64,000 bases of DNA from Agrypnia vestita (Eukaryota > Arthropoda > Insecta > Trichoptera > Phryganeidae). Below the pieces are notes generated by a model. The model worked only from the letters and a program-made list of their open reading frames with translations. It had not been told where the DNA came from and searched no databases. Of the stretch, positions 32,391 through 43,107 are shown in pieces; within the stretch, counting starts at the first letter, position 1, and each line of letters starts with the position of its first letter. The position numbers and the translations under genes are program-made. Where the stretch lies: positions 1-64,000 of the forward strand of contig JADDOH010009997.1 in the NCBI GenBank assembly GCA_016648135.1, in the 5' to 3' direction.

Positions 32391-32986
32391 AGTGAATACT
32401 TTAAATATTAATAATATTAATATGTATTTTATAATCTAAATTCAATATTCTTTAAAGTAAAAATATTTCAATGGTTCGGCCTCTTGGTAGGGATGACAAA
32501 ACAACAAATCAACAGGAGCTTGGAAAGGCTTAAGATAGGGAGGAGTAATACTATCTTCAAAAAAATATCCGTCTTGGAAACAGCGTGAGATCAGTGGAAG
32601 AGATGTCTTTAAGAAAGTCGAGGTCCACCAGGGTTTAAGGATAATGTTGATCATGGATCTTAGTCTGAATGAAACTCAATATGAGCGCGGCAACCAATCG
32701 CAAACCAGGAACGAGCGGCATAGCTCCATATATATTTTCCCAATGGTTCCGCTTTTCACCATTCGACCTAATAGAAGCATTGAATGATATAAATTTATTT
32801 TAACTTCAATGTAATAAATTACGTAGTATTCACATTTAGTTTTACCTGTCCTTGTGCCTCTCTTACATGCTTTTCCATGCATCAAATGACTCCTCTACGA
32901 ACACCGGAAGTTTCTCCAGGTAGGGTGGGAATTCTTCAATCACACTATCGCATTGTTCGTACTGCTTAATGTAATATTATCAAACC
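32391..32986. other. Unassigned
   Basis: Several 67-70-codon minus-strand frames, none with a recognisable motif. Confidence 0.4.
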
Positions 32987-33080
32987 TGTAATGTATTTAG
33001 GTGAACCTCTGTCGGAGCGAATGAAAGAGACGAGAGATAGAGAGAGTGAATGGGGTTTAAAAGGGACAGGACACTTAGCA
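32987..33080 (+). repeat. Repeat family F, truncated copy
   Basis: TGTAATGTATTTAGGTGAAC and AGAGAGTGAATGGGG match the starts of the two longer copies at 59,051 and 59,988. Confidence 0.55.
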
Positions 33081-33350
33081 CATACTTTTGGAGCTACATT
33101 TAAATCGTTATTCATATCATGGTTTTGTATACTCTGTTACAAGACAATAAAAACTCAGAAGTACAAGGACTTTCAATCTCCCAATTCCTGATAAATTTCC
33201 TTCTTTGACAGAAGGACGGAACACCACAAAGTCAAAATGTAAATAGTGATGATGATGAAAGGTGTTGTGTTTGTGTTTAAGGAAAAGTAACCAAGAAATA
33301 CCTTTCGCTATAAATGAACAAAAAAGTCCCATAATTTCGTACATCAGGAA
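33081..33350. other. Unassigned
   Basis: Nothing recognised. Confidence 0.3.
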
Positions 33351-34208
33351 TAGAGCCTCCAAATATTCGTGATTCCAACTATTCGAATATCGAATAGTTA
33401 ATCATAATATATTCGAATATTCGAATATATTGGTAAAAATTTTTAAGAAAGGAATAATTTACTTCGGATGATAAATACAGATAAATACATTCTATATATT
33501 AAAAAAAAACACAATAATTGTACAAAATTTATATATTTTAATTTTTTTCAATATATGTTATAAAAAACAACAAAAAATAATGTTGAATTTAGAAATAAAA
33601 TAAAAAAATAAAGAATTAATTTTGTAAATATACATATGTAAATAAAAACATATATGAAAGCTTAATACTAAATAATAATAGAAAACCGACTCCATCGTTG
33701 ACAAAAAAAGTGTCTTCTGTGTATAGTTTTCTGGGATATTCTGCCGTGTATATGTGTATATGTGGCTGATGTGACACATCAGCCCTGATGATGGACCCTG
33801 TCAAAGAAGATTCTGAATGGCCGTGAAAACCTAAGGACATTTTTAAAACAAAGTGTGTTAACTGTAAGTGCTTATTGTCATAAAAACTATAAAGATAAGC
33901 ATAAGACTTAAAAAAAAGACAAATGCAAAAGATGTCCGTCAATTTACGGCGTTTACATCTTTGATGTCCGACTTCTATATAACCGATTGCGGTACTTCTA
34001 GAGAAAAAAATGCATACCTGAAAATGCTTGCATACGACTTCCAGGGTTCGTAAAACTTTGTTTCGTTTAGAAAAATATCAAAAATCTTATAATATAAATA
34101 TGAGCGAATACTTTACGAATACTTTTTAAAGTATTCGAATAACGAATACTTAAAAGCAGGCAAATATATTCGAGGTTTGAATATTCGAATGTTTGGATTG
34201 GAGTCTCT
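33351..34208. repeat. Possible hAT-like remnant bounded by ATTCGAATATTC-rich ends
   Basis: Left end TAGAGCCTCCAAATATTCG and right end CATTCGAATGTTTGGATTGG...GTCTCTA are roughly inverted, and both ends are full of TTCGAA palindromes. No target duplication is convincing and no transposase is visible. At 33,785-33,829 CTGATGATGGACC...GGCC...GAAAAC resembles a weak hammerhead motif. Confidence 0.4.
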
Positions 34209-34653
34209 AATCACGGGTAGTTGCATTTTCCCGTAAGCCTTTGATAATATCCATCAACATAAATAGCTTGTGAATAACATGTTGCACCTGTGATGCATTG
34301 TCTGCATCTGCATTGTGCTTTCATCATGGGACTCGTAGCCCGGGGGTCTGCTGAACCTCTACAATGGACTATCACCCAAACATTGTGGTGCATGTAGTTT
34401 CACCCAGCTTGCCGAATAATATTTGACAAAGACAATAGCGCAAGACCACAGTGTGCAGATCGCCATGGCTATTATGTCGCGCGCCCAACACTTAACCTGC
34501 TGGGACGATTGATACAATATTATTAATAGAAAATAGCATATTAAACATTATGCAGCTGCGAATCTATGAATGCTATGTCATGGGAAGGACTGTAGAGTAG
34601 ATGTCCCTAGCGTGGTCTATTCGAACATATGAAAGAACTGGTTTAGAACACAT
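34209..34653. other. Unassigned
   Basis: Nothing recognised. Confidence 0.35.
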
Positions 34654-35086
34654 TGTCACGAGATGTTATACACCTTTTAAGCTAAAATTGGAAGATATAC
34701 TCCGGGATGGTCCACCGGATTCTGGAAATATCGAGAAAAGTGACATGAACACGGGTCGATAAAGTCCACAGACGGCCAGAGCAAGTGTGTATTCCAGCGA
34801 TAGAAATTCAAGAAAGTACCTACCGGCAAGCGAGAAGTTTTCTAATACGAACCTGGGCAATTTACGTGAAATGCATCAGTATTCATGACAAGTTATTCAG
34901 GAGTGATAATAAGTGTGAATTGCGAAATAAGTGCAATAGTGTGTTAAATATTCTAGAAAAATTTAGCGTGTATTTAGGAACAGTGTATCAATCAAATTTG
35001 TGTCTAATAAATAAAAATATTATTAAATAAAAAACGTAATAGTTTTTAGTGTTAAATTTGCCTCTCACAGCCACAATCCCGTGACA
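34654..35086 (+). mobile_element. Solo LTR, family L (best copy)
   Basis: 433 bp from TGTCACGAGATG to ATCCCGTGACA, giving a 7-bp terminal inverted repeat TGTCACG/CGTGACA and TG...CA ends. The flanks (acat and atat) are only a near match for a 4-bp target duplication. It contains a possible TATA element (GTCGATAAAGTCC) and AATAAA (35,009). Related LTR-like copies at 20.1, 44.3, 57.4 and 60.5 kb share the GCCTCTCACAGCCACAATCC-type end. No internal element remains. Confidence 0.75.
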
Positions 35087-35087
35087 A

Positions 35088-35215
35088 TATACATGTAACG
35101 TTGCATTGTATAAAGTGATCACTTAAGCCAGTTTGCACAGGTCATAAGCCCGGGGCCACCCTATAAATTTCCACCACACAACGCATGTTAAGTAGACTTA
35201 TAATTATTGTCGCTG
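35088..35215. repeat. CACAGAGACGAA MITE, internal part
   Basis: GTAACGTTGCATTGTATAAA, GTGATCACTTAAGCCAGTTT and GGTCATAAGCCC; tip missing. Directly abuts the solo LTR. Confidence 0.65.
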
Positions 35216-35739
35216 GTATTCGGCTTGCTTTGCACACACTGACATGTTGTCGCATAAGTTGCTTTTATCTGTGGACTACAGCAACAGCTCTACGTGCGCG
35301 CCCGCTCACCTTTCATATAAAACGTTGATTTCTCGAAGCTTTGAGAACTTTTTTCTAGTTTCTTCATATATCTTGTAGTTTCTCCATATTTCTAGTGATT
35401 ATGAGAATAGCCCAGTTGATTTTAGATTCATGCGGGCCATTCGAGAGACTTCGATAATGCAGTGTTAGACTGTCTTTGCGATACAACATAGATCAGGTAG
35501 AGTTCCACTGCAAAATAACTCAGCCGGAAATCTACATAAATTTAGTGTGGACGTGAAAGGCGTTGCAAGCAGCACTTGAGTGCTACCTCATCACTGACTA
35601 TTACCCCCACTCCACACGGGGTGGCGTGCGCGAGATAATGAGCGTGCGTGATCGATTTTTGGGCGCGGCGCAGAAAGTTGTTCGTGCGGCAAGCCAGGGT
35701 CTTGTACTAACATCGACTCACCTTTTTCAAGATGCTCAA
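35216..35739. other. Unassigned
   Basis: No recognisable gene; a CATATAAAA at 35,314 might be an LTR-type TATA box but no LTR ends were found. Confidence 0.35.
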
Positions 35740-36300
35740 ACTTGAGTCCCGACGGAAAATATCCGATCTCGTTGTGCTACACAAGATTCTCAGCGGAGCT
35801 ATTGATTCTCTCTCTCTCTATCTGATATAAATTTGCATGTTAAACCCCGTATAAGAAACCCGGAGTTCTTCAGAATAAGCCAGCACACTAATAATGTCGG
35901 TTACTTTTCTCCCATCACAAGGTTGTGTAGCACATATAATTTGTATTGTGCTGACCCTAACATTGATGCCGATATTCTTGCAGATACCTTATCTTCGTTC
36001 AAAAACTCACTCATACAAAACATCCATTTTCTAAGCGATGACATTAACCTATAGATCCATTAAATCAATCATTCATTAAATTCTAATCGCACTACATTCA
36101 AACACAAAATATACAGAACACATAAATGTACATGTAAAATATAATTAATTGCTAAAATACATGTTACTAGAGCGTGCCGAAGACACTTGTAATTGGGATA
36201 GTGGGCATAGTCCTCACTATAATTTTTATTATCAGGGTATCATGTACCTATTATCCTGTTAGTGTCTCTAATAAATAAATAAATAAAATAAATAAAAATT
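35740..36300 (+). pseudogene. Jockey-like LINE C-terminus with TAAA tail
   Basis: LESRRKISDLVVLHKILSGA, then a stop and frame change, then RIRNPEFFRISQHTNNVGYF, SPITRLCSTYN, and FKNSLIQNIHFLSDD to a stop near 36,054. The 3' UTR ends in an AATAAATAAATAAATAAAAT-type tail at 36,265-36,298. The L-x-x-RR...LHKILSG block and N-x-GYFSP...R block are the usual end of this LINE type. Confidence 0.8.
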
Positions 36301-36329
36301 AGCTTGCGGATGGTCCTTATCTCTAGAAC

Positions 36330-36520
36330 TTTTGTCATCAAATTATTATCCTTTTTTTGTATGAGATATCTCAATATGAGAGAGTACGGGCATTATCCTT
36401 GTCTCTACCCAACCGAGTTTCTCCAGGGTATGCTTGGCTACAATAGTTTAGAGACTAGAAGAAATGTGTATTTGATTACGCATTTTCATCGATTGTTGCT
36501 CGTTACGATCGATAATCCTT
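36330..36520 (+). pseudogene. Jockey/CR1-like LINE fragment (family B, copy 3)
   Basis: Encodes CMRYLNMREYGHYPCLYPTE then FLQGMLGYNSLETRRNVYLI, open over 72 codons. Sits just after another LINE's tail. Confidence 0.8.
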
Positions 36521-36755
36521 AATTTATGTGGGACATTGTATATTTTTGATAATTTTATAATTGATTATTTCACATCCCCATATACAGGACCAACCTGGAT
36601 GGTATGCTATATATATATATATATATATATGTTAAATCGAAGGGTTACAATATGTACAATATGTGTCACTTTCACGGGTACAATATGTGTTAGTTCTAAC
36701 TACTTTGGGGGTAACCCACGTCAAATTCTGGTCGTCAGGGCCAGTCGTCTGCCGA

Positions 36756-36787
36756 CGTTTTGAACAGATCTCACTGTTCATCTTCAG
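36756..36787 (-). ncRNA. Mutated hammerhead-like motif
   Basis: Minus strand CTGAAGA, stem II intact, but the GAAAC segment reads CAAAAC, losing the invariant G; expected to be inactive. Confidence 0.5.
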
Positions 36788-36980
36788 GGCGCCTTGTCGA
36801 TGAGCTGCTTCTCCAAAAAGGATGACTAGAAGCCGAGCAAAACACATTAACGGCGTCGCTGGAGAAACCCACTCCTCCACAAACACCTGACGCAGAATTT
36901 TTCAAACTTTCACTTGACGGTGAGCTCCGGACCCAAACGGTTGTACGCTTTTTGGAGAAGCAGCTCATCGACAAGGCGCC

Positions 36981-37012
36981 CTGAAGATGAACAGTGAGAT
37001 CTGTTCGAAACG
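36981..37012 (+). ncRNA. Hammerhead ribozyme-like core 10
   Basis: CTGAAGA, stem II TGAACAG...CTGTTC (six pairs), GAAACG; full core, overlapping the ORF stop. Confidence 0.65.
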
Positions 37013-37109
37013 TCGGCAGACGACTGGTCCTGACGACCAGAATTTGACGCGGGTTACCCCCAAAGTAGTTAGAACTAACACATATTGTACTCGTGAAAGC
37101 CTTCGATTT

Positions 37110-37145
<36 letters not shown>

Positions 37146-37146
<1 letters not shown>

Positions 37147-37676
37147 ACCGCTATGCTGAAGTATATCACTTTGGACATTGATCTTTTCCATATATGACTT
37201 TTAGGACATCCGTGTTATAACGCCTATTAAAAACTTTATACAAGGTTAAACAACGCATAAACCACGAACGTTATAGTTTCTCCGACAATGCTTCTAAATC
37301 TTTAATTTTTTTACTCTCAGAAGAAAATTACAATTTTAAAGGTAAACTAACAGTCTTTTGATTTATGTACTTACGCCTGTCGAGAAACACGGAATTAAAT
37401 TTTCCGTTTCGTACTTTTCCTTGTATTATTACTCGCTATGGTGGGAGGAGGCTTCTGCTAGTCCAGCCGGAGCTAATTATTCTTGCACGCATTTCCAATT
37501 CTCTTTCAACCCCCTCGCTAATTTCGCAACCTTCCCTTATTTTAAAAACCGTTAAATCATTAACAAAAAAAAATTGATAGAATTAGAAAAACACCAACAA
37601 GTATCTCATCAAATATAATAGATTAGTTCGACTTTTTAGACATAGACTACTGTTTCTACTGGCAAGTATGTTGACC
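37146..37676. other. Unassigned
   Basis: Nothing recognised. Confidence 0.35.
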
Positions 37677-37880
37677 CTTGGCCCTCGTAGCGCTGTGGGT
37701 ATGACACTGGCTTCTCAAACCGAGGGTTCCAGGTTCGATTCCCGGTGAGGTCACAATTTTATCTATATATGATTTTCTCAAGACTGGGTGTTTTGTGGTG
37801 TATTTCGCTTCTGTAATCGGGCCTCCAGGCCTGTTGAAGCGTAAAAAAAGGCATTAAGTACGTAAAAGGCATTAAGTACT
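37677..37880 (+). mobile_element. tRNA-derived SINE, family 2 copy 1
   Basis: Box A-like TAGCGCTGTGGGTATGA and box B GGTTCGATTCC sit about 33 bp apart in a tRNA-like head; the body includes TGTAATCGGGCCTCCAGGCC and the end repeats GGCATTAAGTACGT. The second copy is at 60.9-61.07 kb, inverted. Confidence 0.85.
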
Positions 37881-37909
37881 ATCTCTTATCTAAAATCAAA
37901 CGGAATCAT

Positions 37910-38145
37910 TTCGATGTCCATCCGTCCGTCTGTCTGTCTTTCGTGCGTAATTTCATTTGAATTCACGGCTAAAAAAACAAACAAATTGAACGGCCTGAGG
38001 TGTGGGCTTGAACCCCGGGCCACCAAACCCAAACCGGCCGATTCACGCATTTTGCTACGGCTGCCTCTCCGTGGAGCGCCAAAAATATGCTATAAATATA
38101 TACCAGGGCTTAGCAAAGACGGGTTGCAGCTAGTTTAAAATAAAT
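37910..38145 (+). repeat. Repeat family G copy 1
   Basis: GTCCGTCTGTCTGTCTTTCG, GCTTGAACCCCGGGCCACCA and AGGGCTTAGCAAAGACGGGT. The same order of blocks appears at 49,380-49,600. Non-coding; class unknown. Confidence 0.65.
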
Positions 38146-38167
38146 TCTGTTAGAAATATGTCAATGC

Positions 38168-38600
38168 GGTAGTGACATTTAATTATTTATTTAACGCCCT
38201 TATTGGATTTTACAAAATATACAAAATATTACATAAAAAAATCACACATGACAGATATGCAGTTCAAAAGATTTAAGTACAATGTTACAGTTACAATAAA
38301 AAATCACAAAAGGTAAATAGTTATAAAGATTACAGTACAAGAGGATAAAATACATATAAAGTACACGATAGAGTACATACAATAGATTTGAGTAAATTAT
38401 AAACAGAAGTGAAAAAGAAAAGTTTAAACAGGAAGAAGAAAAAGAAAAATTTATTCATCCATTACCATTGGGTTGAGACGTAAATAATTGTTTCAATTTA
38501 GTCCTATACACAGTTATACTATCAGCAAAAATGTCGACCGCCTCCGCATGTTCGTTCCCTAATGAGAGTAGTTTGGGGATATGGTAATGTAAGTCGTTTT
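38168..38600 (-). pseudogene. LINE C-terminus and 3' UTR
   Basis: On the minus strand the end reads HIPKLLSLGNEHAEAVDIFA then SITVYRTKLKQLFTSQPNG and a stop at about 38,458. The 3' UTR finishes GGGCGTTAAATAAATAATTA (minus strand), a typical LINE tail. The protein end is of LINE type but clade is uncertain; a host last exon cannot be fully excluded. Confidence 0.55.
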
Positions 38601-38956
38601 CATCGTACTAGTTTTTTTTATAAATATTACGTTTAAAAAGGTGGAAAAATGTTGTAATCCGAAACGTTCAGCGCTTGGAACGTGACACGGCAAATATTCC
38701 ACTGTTTGCTTAAAATTAGCAAAGTTTGCGACGAAATTGCAGACCGATGTTATTTTAAACACAACGCGGGAGTTTCGCCCGGCACTGTCCTGGTATCAAA
38801 CACAGCTGATAAAGAAGTTGGCGGGGCGAGGGTTCGGGACTTAATAAAGGGATGTTTGCGCACGGACGAAAAGTTGCACGTTTCCAACACGGAATGTGTT
38901 TATTCAGCGAATCGCCCGGTAAAATTTTTAAACTTTTACCTCCAGCGTATTTGGCA
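38601..38956. other. Unassigned
   Basis: A 99-codon plus-strand frame at 38,682-38,981 has no recognised domain and runs into the LINE. Confidence 0.35.
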
Positions 38957-39540
38957 TGATTTGGTCATGTGGAACGCGTGAACGAGAAAAGGATGATTAA
39001 GAAAATATATATAAAGAGCTAGAGTGAATAGAGAGTTGCTGACAAATATCAAAATCCGAAAGGTATCGTATTTGGGTCATGTGCTCAGAGGAGAAAAATA
39101 TGAATTGCTCCACCTGATTCTTATGGGCAAGATAGAGGGTCGTAGAGGTGTTGGAAGGAGACAAATTTCCTGGCTCCGCAATATACGCGACTGGACGGGC
39201 ATAAGAAGTGTTGGAGAGCTGTTTCGTGCTGCCCAGGACAGGGACGCTTTCTCTCGGGTGATAGTCAACGTTGGGGGGACCTGACATGACACCAAAGGAA
39301 GAAGAAGAAGAAAATATATGAGGCGAGTGCTGAAGGGCGTCCGCGAAAGACCTGGCGCGATCAGGTACTGCGAGTGTTTGAGGACGGCCCTGTTAAAAGC
39401 CGCAACAACCGCAGAACGTGTATGAGAAGATGTGTGAATGTGGCCGAAGCAAAAGTGGTGTGCCAGGATGGAAGAGCGTGGCGTTCAATCCTCTCTGCCT
39501 ACCCCTGCGGGGAAACGGCGTGATGGTTGGTTAGTTAGTT
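38957..39540 (+). mobile_element. RTE-like LINE 3' fragment (family A, copy 3), split by another LINE
   Basis: Left part 38,957-39,010 encodes the FGHVERVNEKR block; right part 39,308-39,540 encodes ASAEGRPRKTWRDQ, TCMRRCVNVAEAKVVCQD and WRSILSAYPCGETA, with a GGTTAGTTAGTTAATC tail. The copy at 63.4-63.95 kb shows the uninterrupted junction. Confidence 0.85.
39011..39307 (+). mobile_element. RTE-like LINE tail nested in a LINE, 12-bp TSD
   Basis: About 297 bp, nearly identical to the end of the element at 31,309-31,969 (KVSYLGHVLRGEKYELLHLI, GRRGVGRRQISWLRN) and with the same GAAGAAGAAG tail. It is bounded by AAGAAAATATAT (38,999-39,010 and 39,308-39,319). Extreme 5' truncation, no frame breaks in the 86 codons left. 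Confidence 0.9.
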
Positions 39541-40344
39541 AATCGCTAGGTATCTCGTAAATTTTTGCAGACGCCTAATGTCGATCACGATACTTCTCAC
39601 AAGCCGATCGGGTCCTTTACCGTTTGGGTACATATTGTTGAATTTCTTGTGAATTAATATTTGATGTGCATATCTTCGCAAAATGGCAAGCAAAAGAAAT
39701 TGCGTACTGTCTGAATTCCTTGTTATATGTCACAATACTATCGAAGGACTGAAAAGCTTATGTAATCTAGGGCGATCTACAACATTCGGGAAACGCCTGG
39801 AACAACTGGGAAGTGACGAGAACCTTCTCATAAACACTAAAATTATGTAAAAAGTACGCATTTGGGTATAAATACGTAACAACACCGCGGCGCGAGTTGT
39901 TGTCGTGTTTTCGACAGTTCAGTTTGGCCAGTCGAGAAATAATCGAAGCGATGAACAAAGTGAATCATTGAGCGGGGTACCTAAGTGGCGAAATAAGCCA
40001 GAGGGATTAACACGTGCGATAATTGGATGGAATAAGAATGTTTTTAGGTTTTCAGGGCCACTCACAATCTTATGGTTTGTGTCGGCTGATGATTTAAGAA
40101 AATAGGAAATTAAAAAATACAAATGAGAAAAGAGACCGACGCGTGGAGAAGGCGCGAAACCTGTTTCAACTAGTCTGACCCGAGCCATGGGTCCGATCGG
40201 ACGGTTTCGCCGACGCCGTGCCCCCCTATACCAATTATTACGTTTTCAATATTCTATAAGTTTTAAGGATAATAATATACATGAAATAGATTTTCCACAT
40301 GAACTTAAAGCAAGAGGAATATGTTGATAGAATATCAAATTGGA
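39541..40344. other. Unassigned, with LTR-like features
   Basis: 39,838-39,930 has GGGTATAAATACG followed by GACAGTTCAGTTTGGCC, resembling an LTR promoter with TATA and initiator, and 40,130-40,220 is GC-rich. Ends of an LTR could not be found. Confidence 0.4.
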
Positions 40345-40400
40345 AATAATACAAATGAGAAAGGGAGTATAATGAAAACTTGGTTTTTATGGTTTAGTTT
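40345..40400 (-). repeat. ACTCCCTTTCT repeat family, end only
   Basis: ACAAATGAGAAAGGGAGTAT plus AACTTGGTTTTTATGGTTTA. Confidence 0.65.
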
Positions 40401-40514
40401 TTTTTCTCTTTACTATATTCATTTTAATTTTTTTTGCTTATTATTAGTTTATTTTTACCGTTGTCTCACATAATTTCATTACAATTATCGCATATTAGTT
40501 TTTTTTCTTCTTAT

Positions 40515-41011
40515 ACAGGGTTATTTGAAAAAAAAATATAAAACCTCGCAGGACTATATTCCTGCCTTGATTTTGAGTCGAAAATGTTCAAGCTGTCATG
40601 ACCTAATATCAATAGTTATGGAGATATGCGACATCAAAGTTTGCATCTTTTTTTCATTATTTCTGACTTATTTTTCGTACAACTATCATTACAGTAACTT
40701 ATGTCGATTACGAAAAATTCATTCTTTTCAATGCAAGTTAAATGAAATGATAAAAACCCTGAATTTATTATTTTATTTGACTGGTATTAAAGGGAATGGA
40801 TTGTTCGTATTCAATGTAAGTTTCCGTAATGATTCTCCAACAAACACAACTGACTTATTTTTACAAAAAATAAGTTAGAAATGTCGCAGAGATGTCGCAT
40901 ATCTCGATAACTATTGATATTAGGTCATAACAGCTCGAACATTTTCGACTCATATAATCAAGGCAGGACTGTAGTCTTGCGAGGTTATTAATGTTTTCCA
41001 AATAACCCTGT
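40515..41011. mobile_element. Palindromic ACAGGGTTATTT MITE copy
   Basis: 497 bp between TAT...TAT, tips ACAGGGTTATTTG and AAATAACCCTGT. The right inner part is shortened relative to other copies. Confidence 0.85.
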
Positions 41012-42377
41012 ATATAGGTACATAATATGTACTACTTATTATCCAATATATTTTAAATATAATGATACTCCTCTGCTACTCAGTTATATTACTCATGTAG
41101 AAGAGAAATACCACTTTAAAAACTGTCACTATCTTTATAGTAAAAAATATATATTTATCTATTAAATAAAACAGTAAAAATTGTTATATTTAATATGTAA
41201 CAAAATTTCATATATTTCATTTAACTCTTAAAAGACCGTGCTAAAAAAAAACTTTGGGGACAGTGGAGTAACACAGCGTTACCTGATTAAAAATCGGCGT
41301 AGTTTTTAATATGTGATAAAATATACATATACACAATACAGATAAGACTTTTAAAAGGTACCTTTATATAATTATGTAAGGTAAACATACATATTTGCAT
41401 TATTTTAGTAAATTATTATAAAATTATGGCAAATCGAATTTGCGTGCGCTTCCGCCGACGTTTCATTAGCAACTGAATACAACGAAGCGGTCGCCAGCTC
41501 GCTTCAGTCGCCTGCACTCCGTCTTTGTCTAACACATGTTACGACTCTACCGTACTCTTTCTATATTCTTTTTCTTTCGCTGAAACCCAAGCAACCGCCA
41601 TCTCTGTCCTACATGAAATGTATGGTATTGTCGTGCTCTTTCTTGCTCGATTTAACTACGATGTGCAATATTCTGCTCTCTCTTGCACACTGGCCGAAAA
41701 TACGAGAGTAATGAATAAATATTTTTTAATTAAAAAATCCGTACATTCCTAACAGTTTACTTTAGTAATTTTGGTGTGAAAATGTCTATTCGATGATTAC
41801 AAAAAATGTGACGTTTTAGTTTTCGTAAATAAGGTAGATATTTCATATTTTGTATGACAGGTAGACCTACATTACATCACCGACACACAGGAGTTAACAC
41901 AAACACATACTTGAAATGAAACAAAATTGTGTTTGTTGAATTTTTCTTTCCGTTCAAAGCGCAGTGATATCGTTGGTATTTTTGCAAAACATCGAAATAC
42001 ATTTGAAGAGCGTCATTGCAATCATTTCAAACCTATCCAATTAATCGAAATCCTACAAAAAGGCGTCCGCCATTTTCACAAAGCTTGTTTATTAAATATT
42101 GATTCAATTAAAAACATTCTCTCGTTTTTTATTTCAATCGATTCGAAAATTGGCTATTTTAAAATTGAAACAGCGAGAGTTGAATAAATTATACAAATAA
42201 AAACCTTTGACTCTTAACCTTTGAGCATTTTCAAGCGGACGGTTTCCGGGTACACTGCGTTACAAAATACGTAAAAATTCATTGCAATTATAGTTAAAAA
42301 TGTAAAAACATTACAAAGGATCATGCCACCCCATAATTGGTCTTTCTCTATGCGTATGTAAATACAAACTATAATTA
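41012..42377. other. Unassigned; possible DNA transposon remnant
   Basis: TAACTCTTAAAAGACCGTGC (41,223) and CTCTTAACCTTTGAGCATTT (42,212) are suggestive of piggyBac-like ends at TTAA but are not clear inverted repeats. Plus-strand frames at 41,525-41,752 and 41,927-42,187 (75 and 86 codons) have no recognised domain. Confidence 0.35.
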
Positions 42378-42870
42378 ACTAGCTGTGCCCGCGTTTTTAG
42401 AACACTGTTTGGATCGTCACAGCACTTTTGCGAACCTTCTAGAACATTCTCCTTCCAGAACTCTTAAGAAATTTGTCGAATGTACAGGAATCTTCTAGAC
42501 ACACCGACACATTCCGCCACGCAGTTTAGAACCTTATACAACTTTCGGGAATTTTATAGAACCTTTCCCTTCCAGAACTTTCTAGGGCAGGTTTTTTCGG
42601 AACCTTCTGGACTCACCGAGACAGTCTTTGAAACAATCTGAAGCATTTGCGGCCTTCCCATAACAAAACAATGTGCTAGAAAGCACATTTTCGTCACCCA
42701 CTCCCACCCATGCACACCCCCACCAAATTCGCATATTTTTGATGTGACACCAAGGGCAATCCACCACCATACAAGCGGTGGGTGGTTGTGGCTGGTTGTG
42801 GAGAATACTTGGCGGGTAGGGAAACACGGGTCTCTTTTTATTTATATATATATATATTGATTGATATATT
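42378..42870 (+). repeat. CTAGCTGTGCCCGCG repeat (family E), copy 3
   Basis: Starts ACTAGCTGTGCCCGCGTTTT with a small deletion against copy 1, then the same CTTCTAGA-rich and CA-rich blocks, and a terminal TA microsatellite. Confidence 0.8.
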
Positions 42871-43107
42871 GATTACAGTTTTAATCCGGATGAACAAAAC
42901 TTGAGGTTTATTTCGCATGATGTTTGAATACTTCGGGGGGGCATAAATGTTGCCTTATAAATACACTTGTAGAATCAACAGTGAAATCGCTCGTTAAATA
43001 TATTGTCGCTTGGTCACACTGAATCACCTTCTTATCCGTGTTTTCGCGTACAAAGGAAAACTAATAGGCTAAGTGCCAGTGACCGCCAGACTTACGTTGT
43101 AGTATCA

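Larger units (their letters stand above)
36605..37145 (+). mobile_element. Penelope-type inverted repeat unit 8 with ORF end, best copy
   Basis: Arms about 36,605-36,820 and 36,952-37,145 mirror each other, including outer TA microsatellites, AATATGTGTTAGTTCTAACT, and GGGGGTAACCC. On the plus strand 36,826-36,984 is an open stretch of 52 codons, LEAEQNTLTASLEKPTPPQT, then SLDGELRTQTVVRFLEKQ and LIDKAP-stop. This protein end is not recognised. Its TGA stop (36,982-36,984) lies inside the CTGAAGA of the hammerhead core. Sister unit at 6.4-6.8 kb. Confidence 0.65.

Noticed and set aside
33785..33829. Hammerhead motif in the ATTCGAA repeat
   Set aside because: CTGATGA is present but stem II is long and imperfect and the GAAA side is GTGAAAAC; too weak to call.
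33351..34208. hAT transposon with TIRs
   Set aside because: End similarity is weak and flanks do not match as an 8-bp duplication; kept only as a low-confidence repeat.
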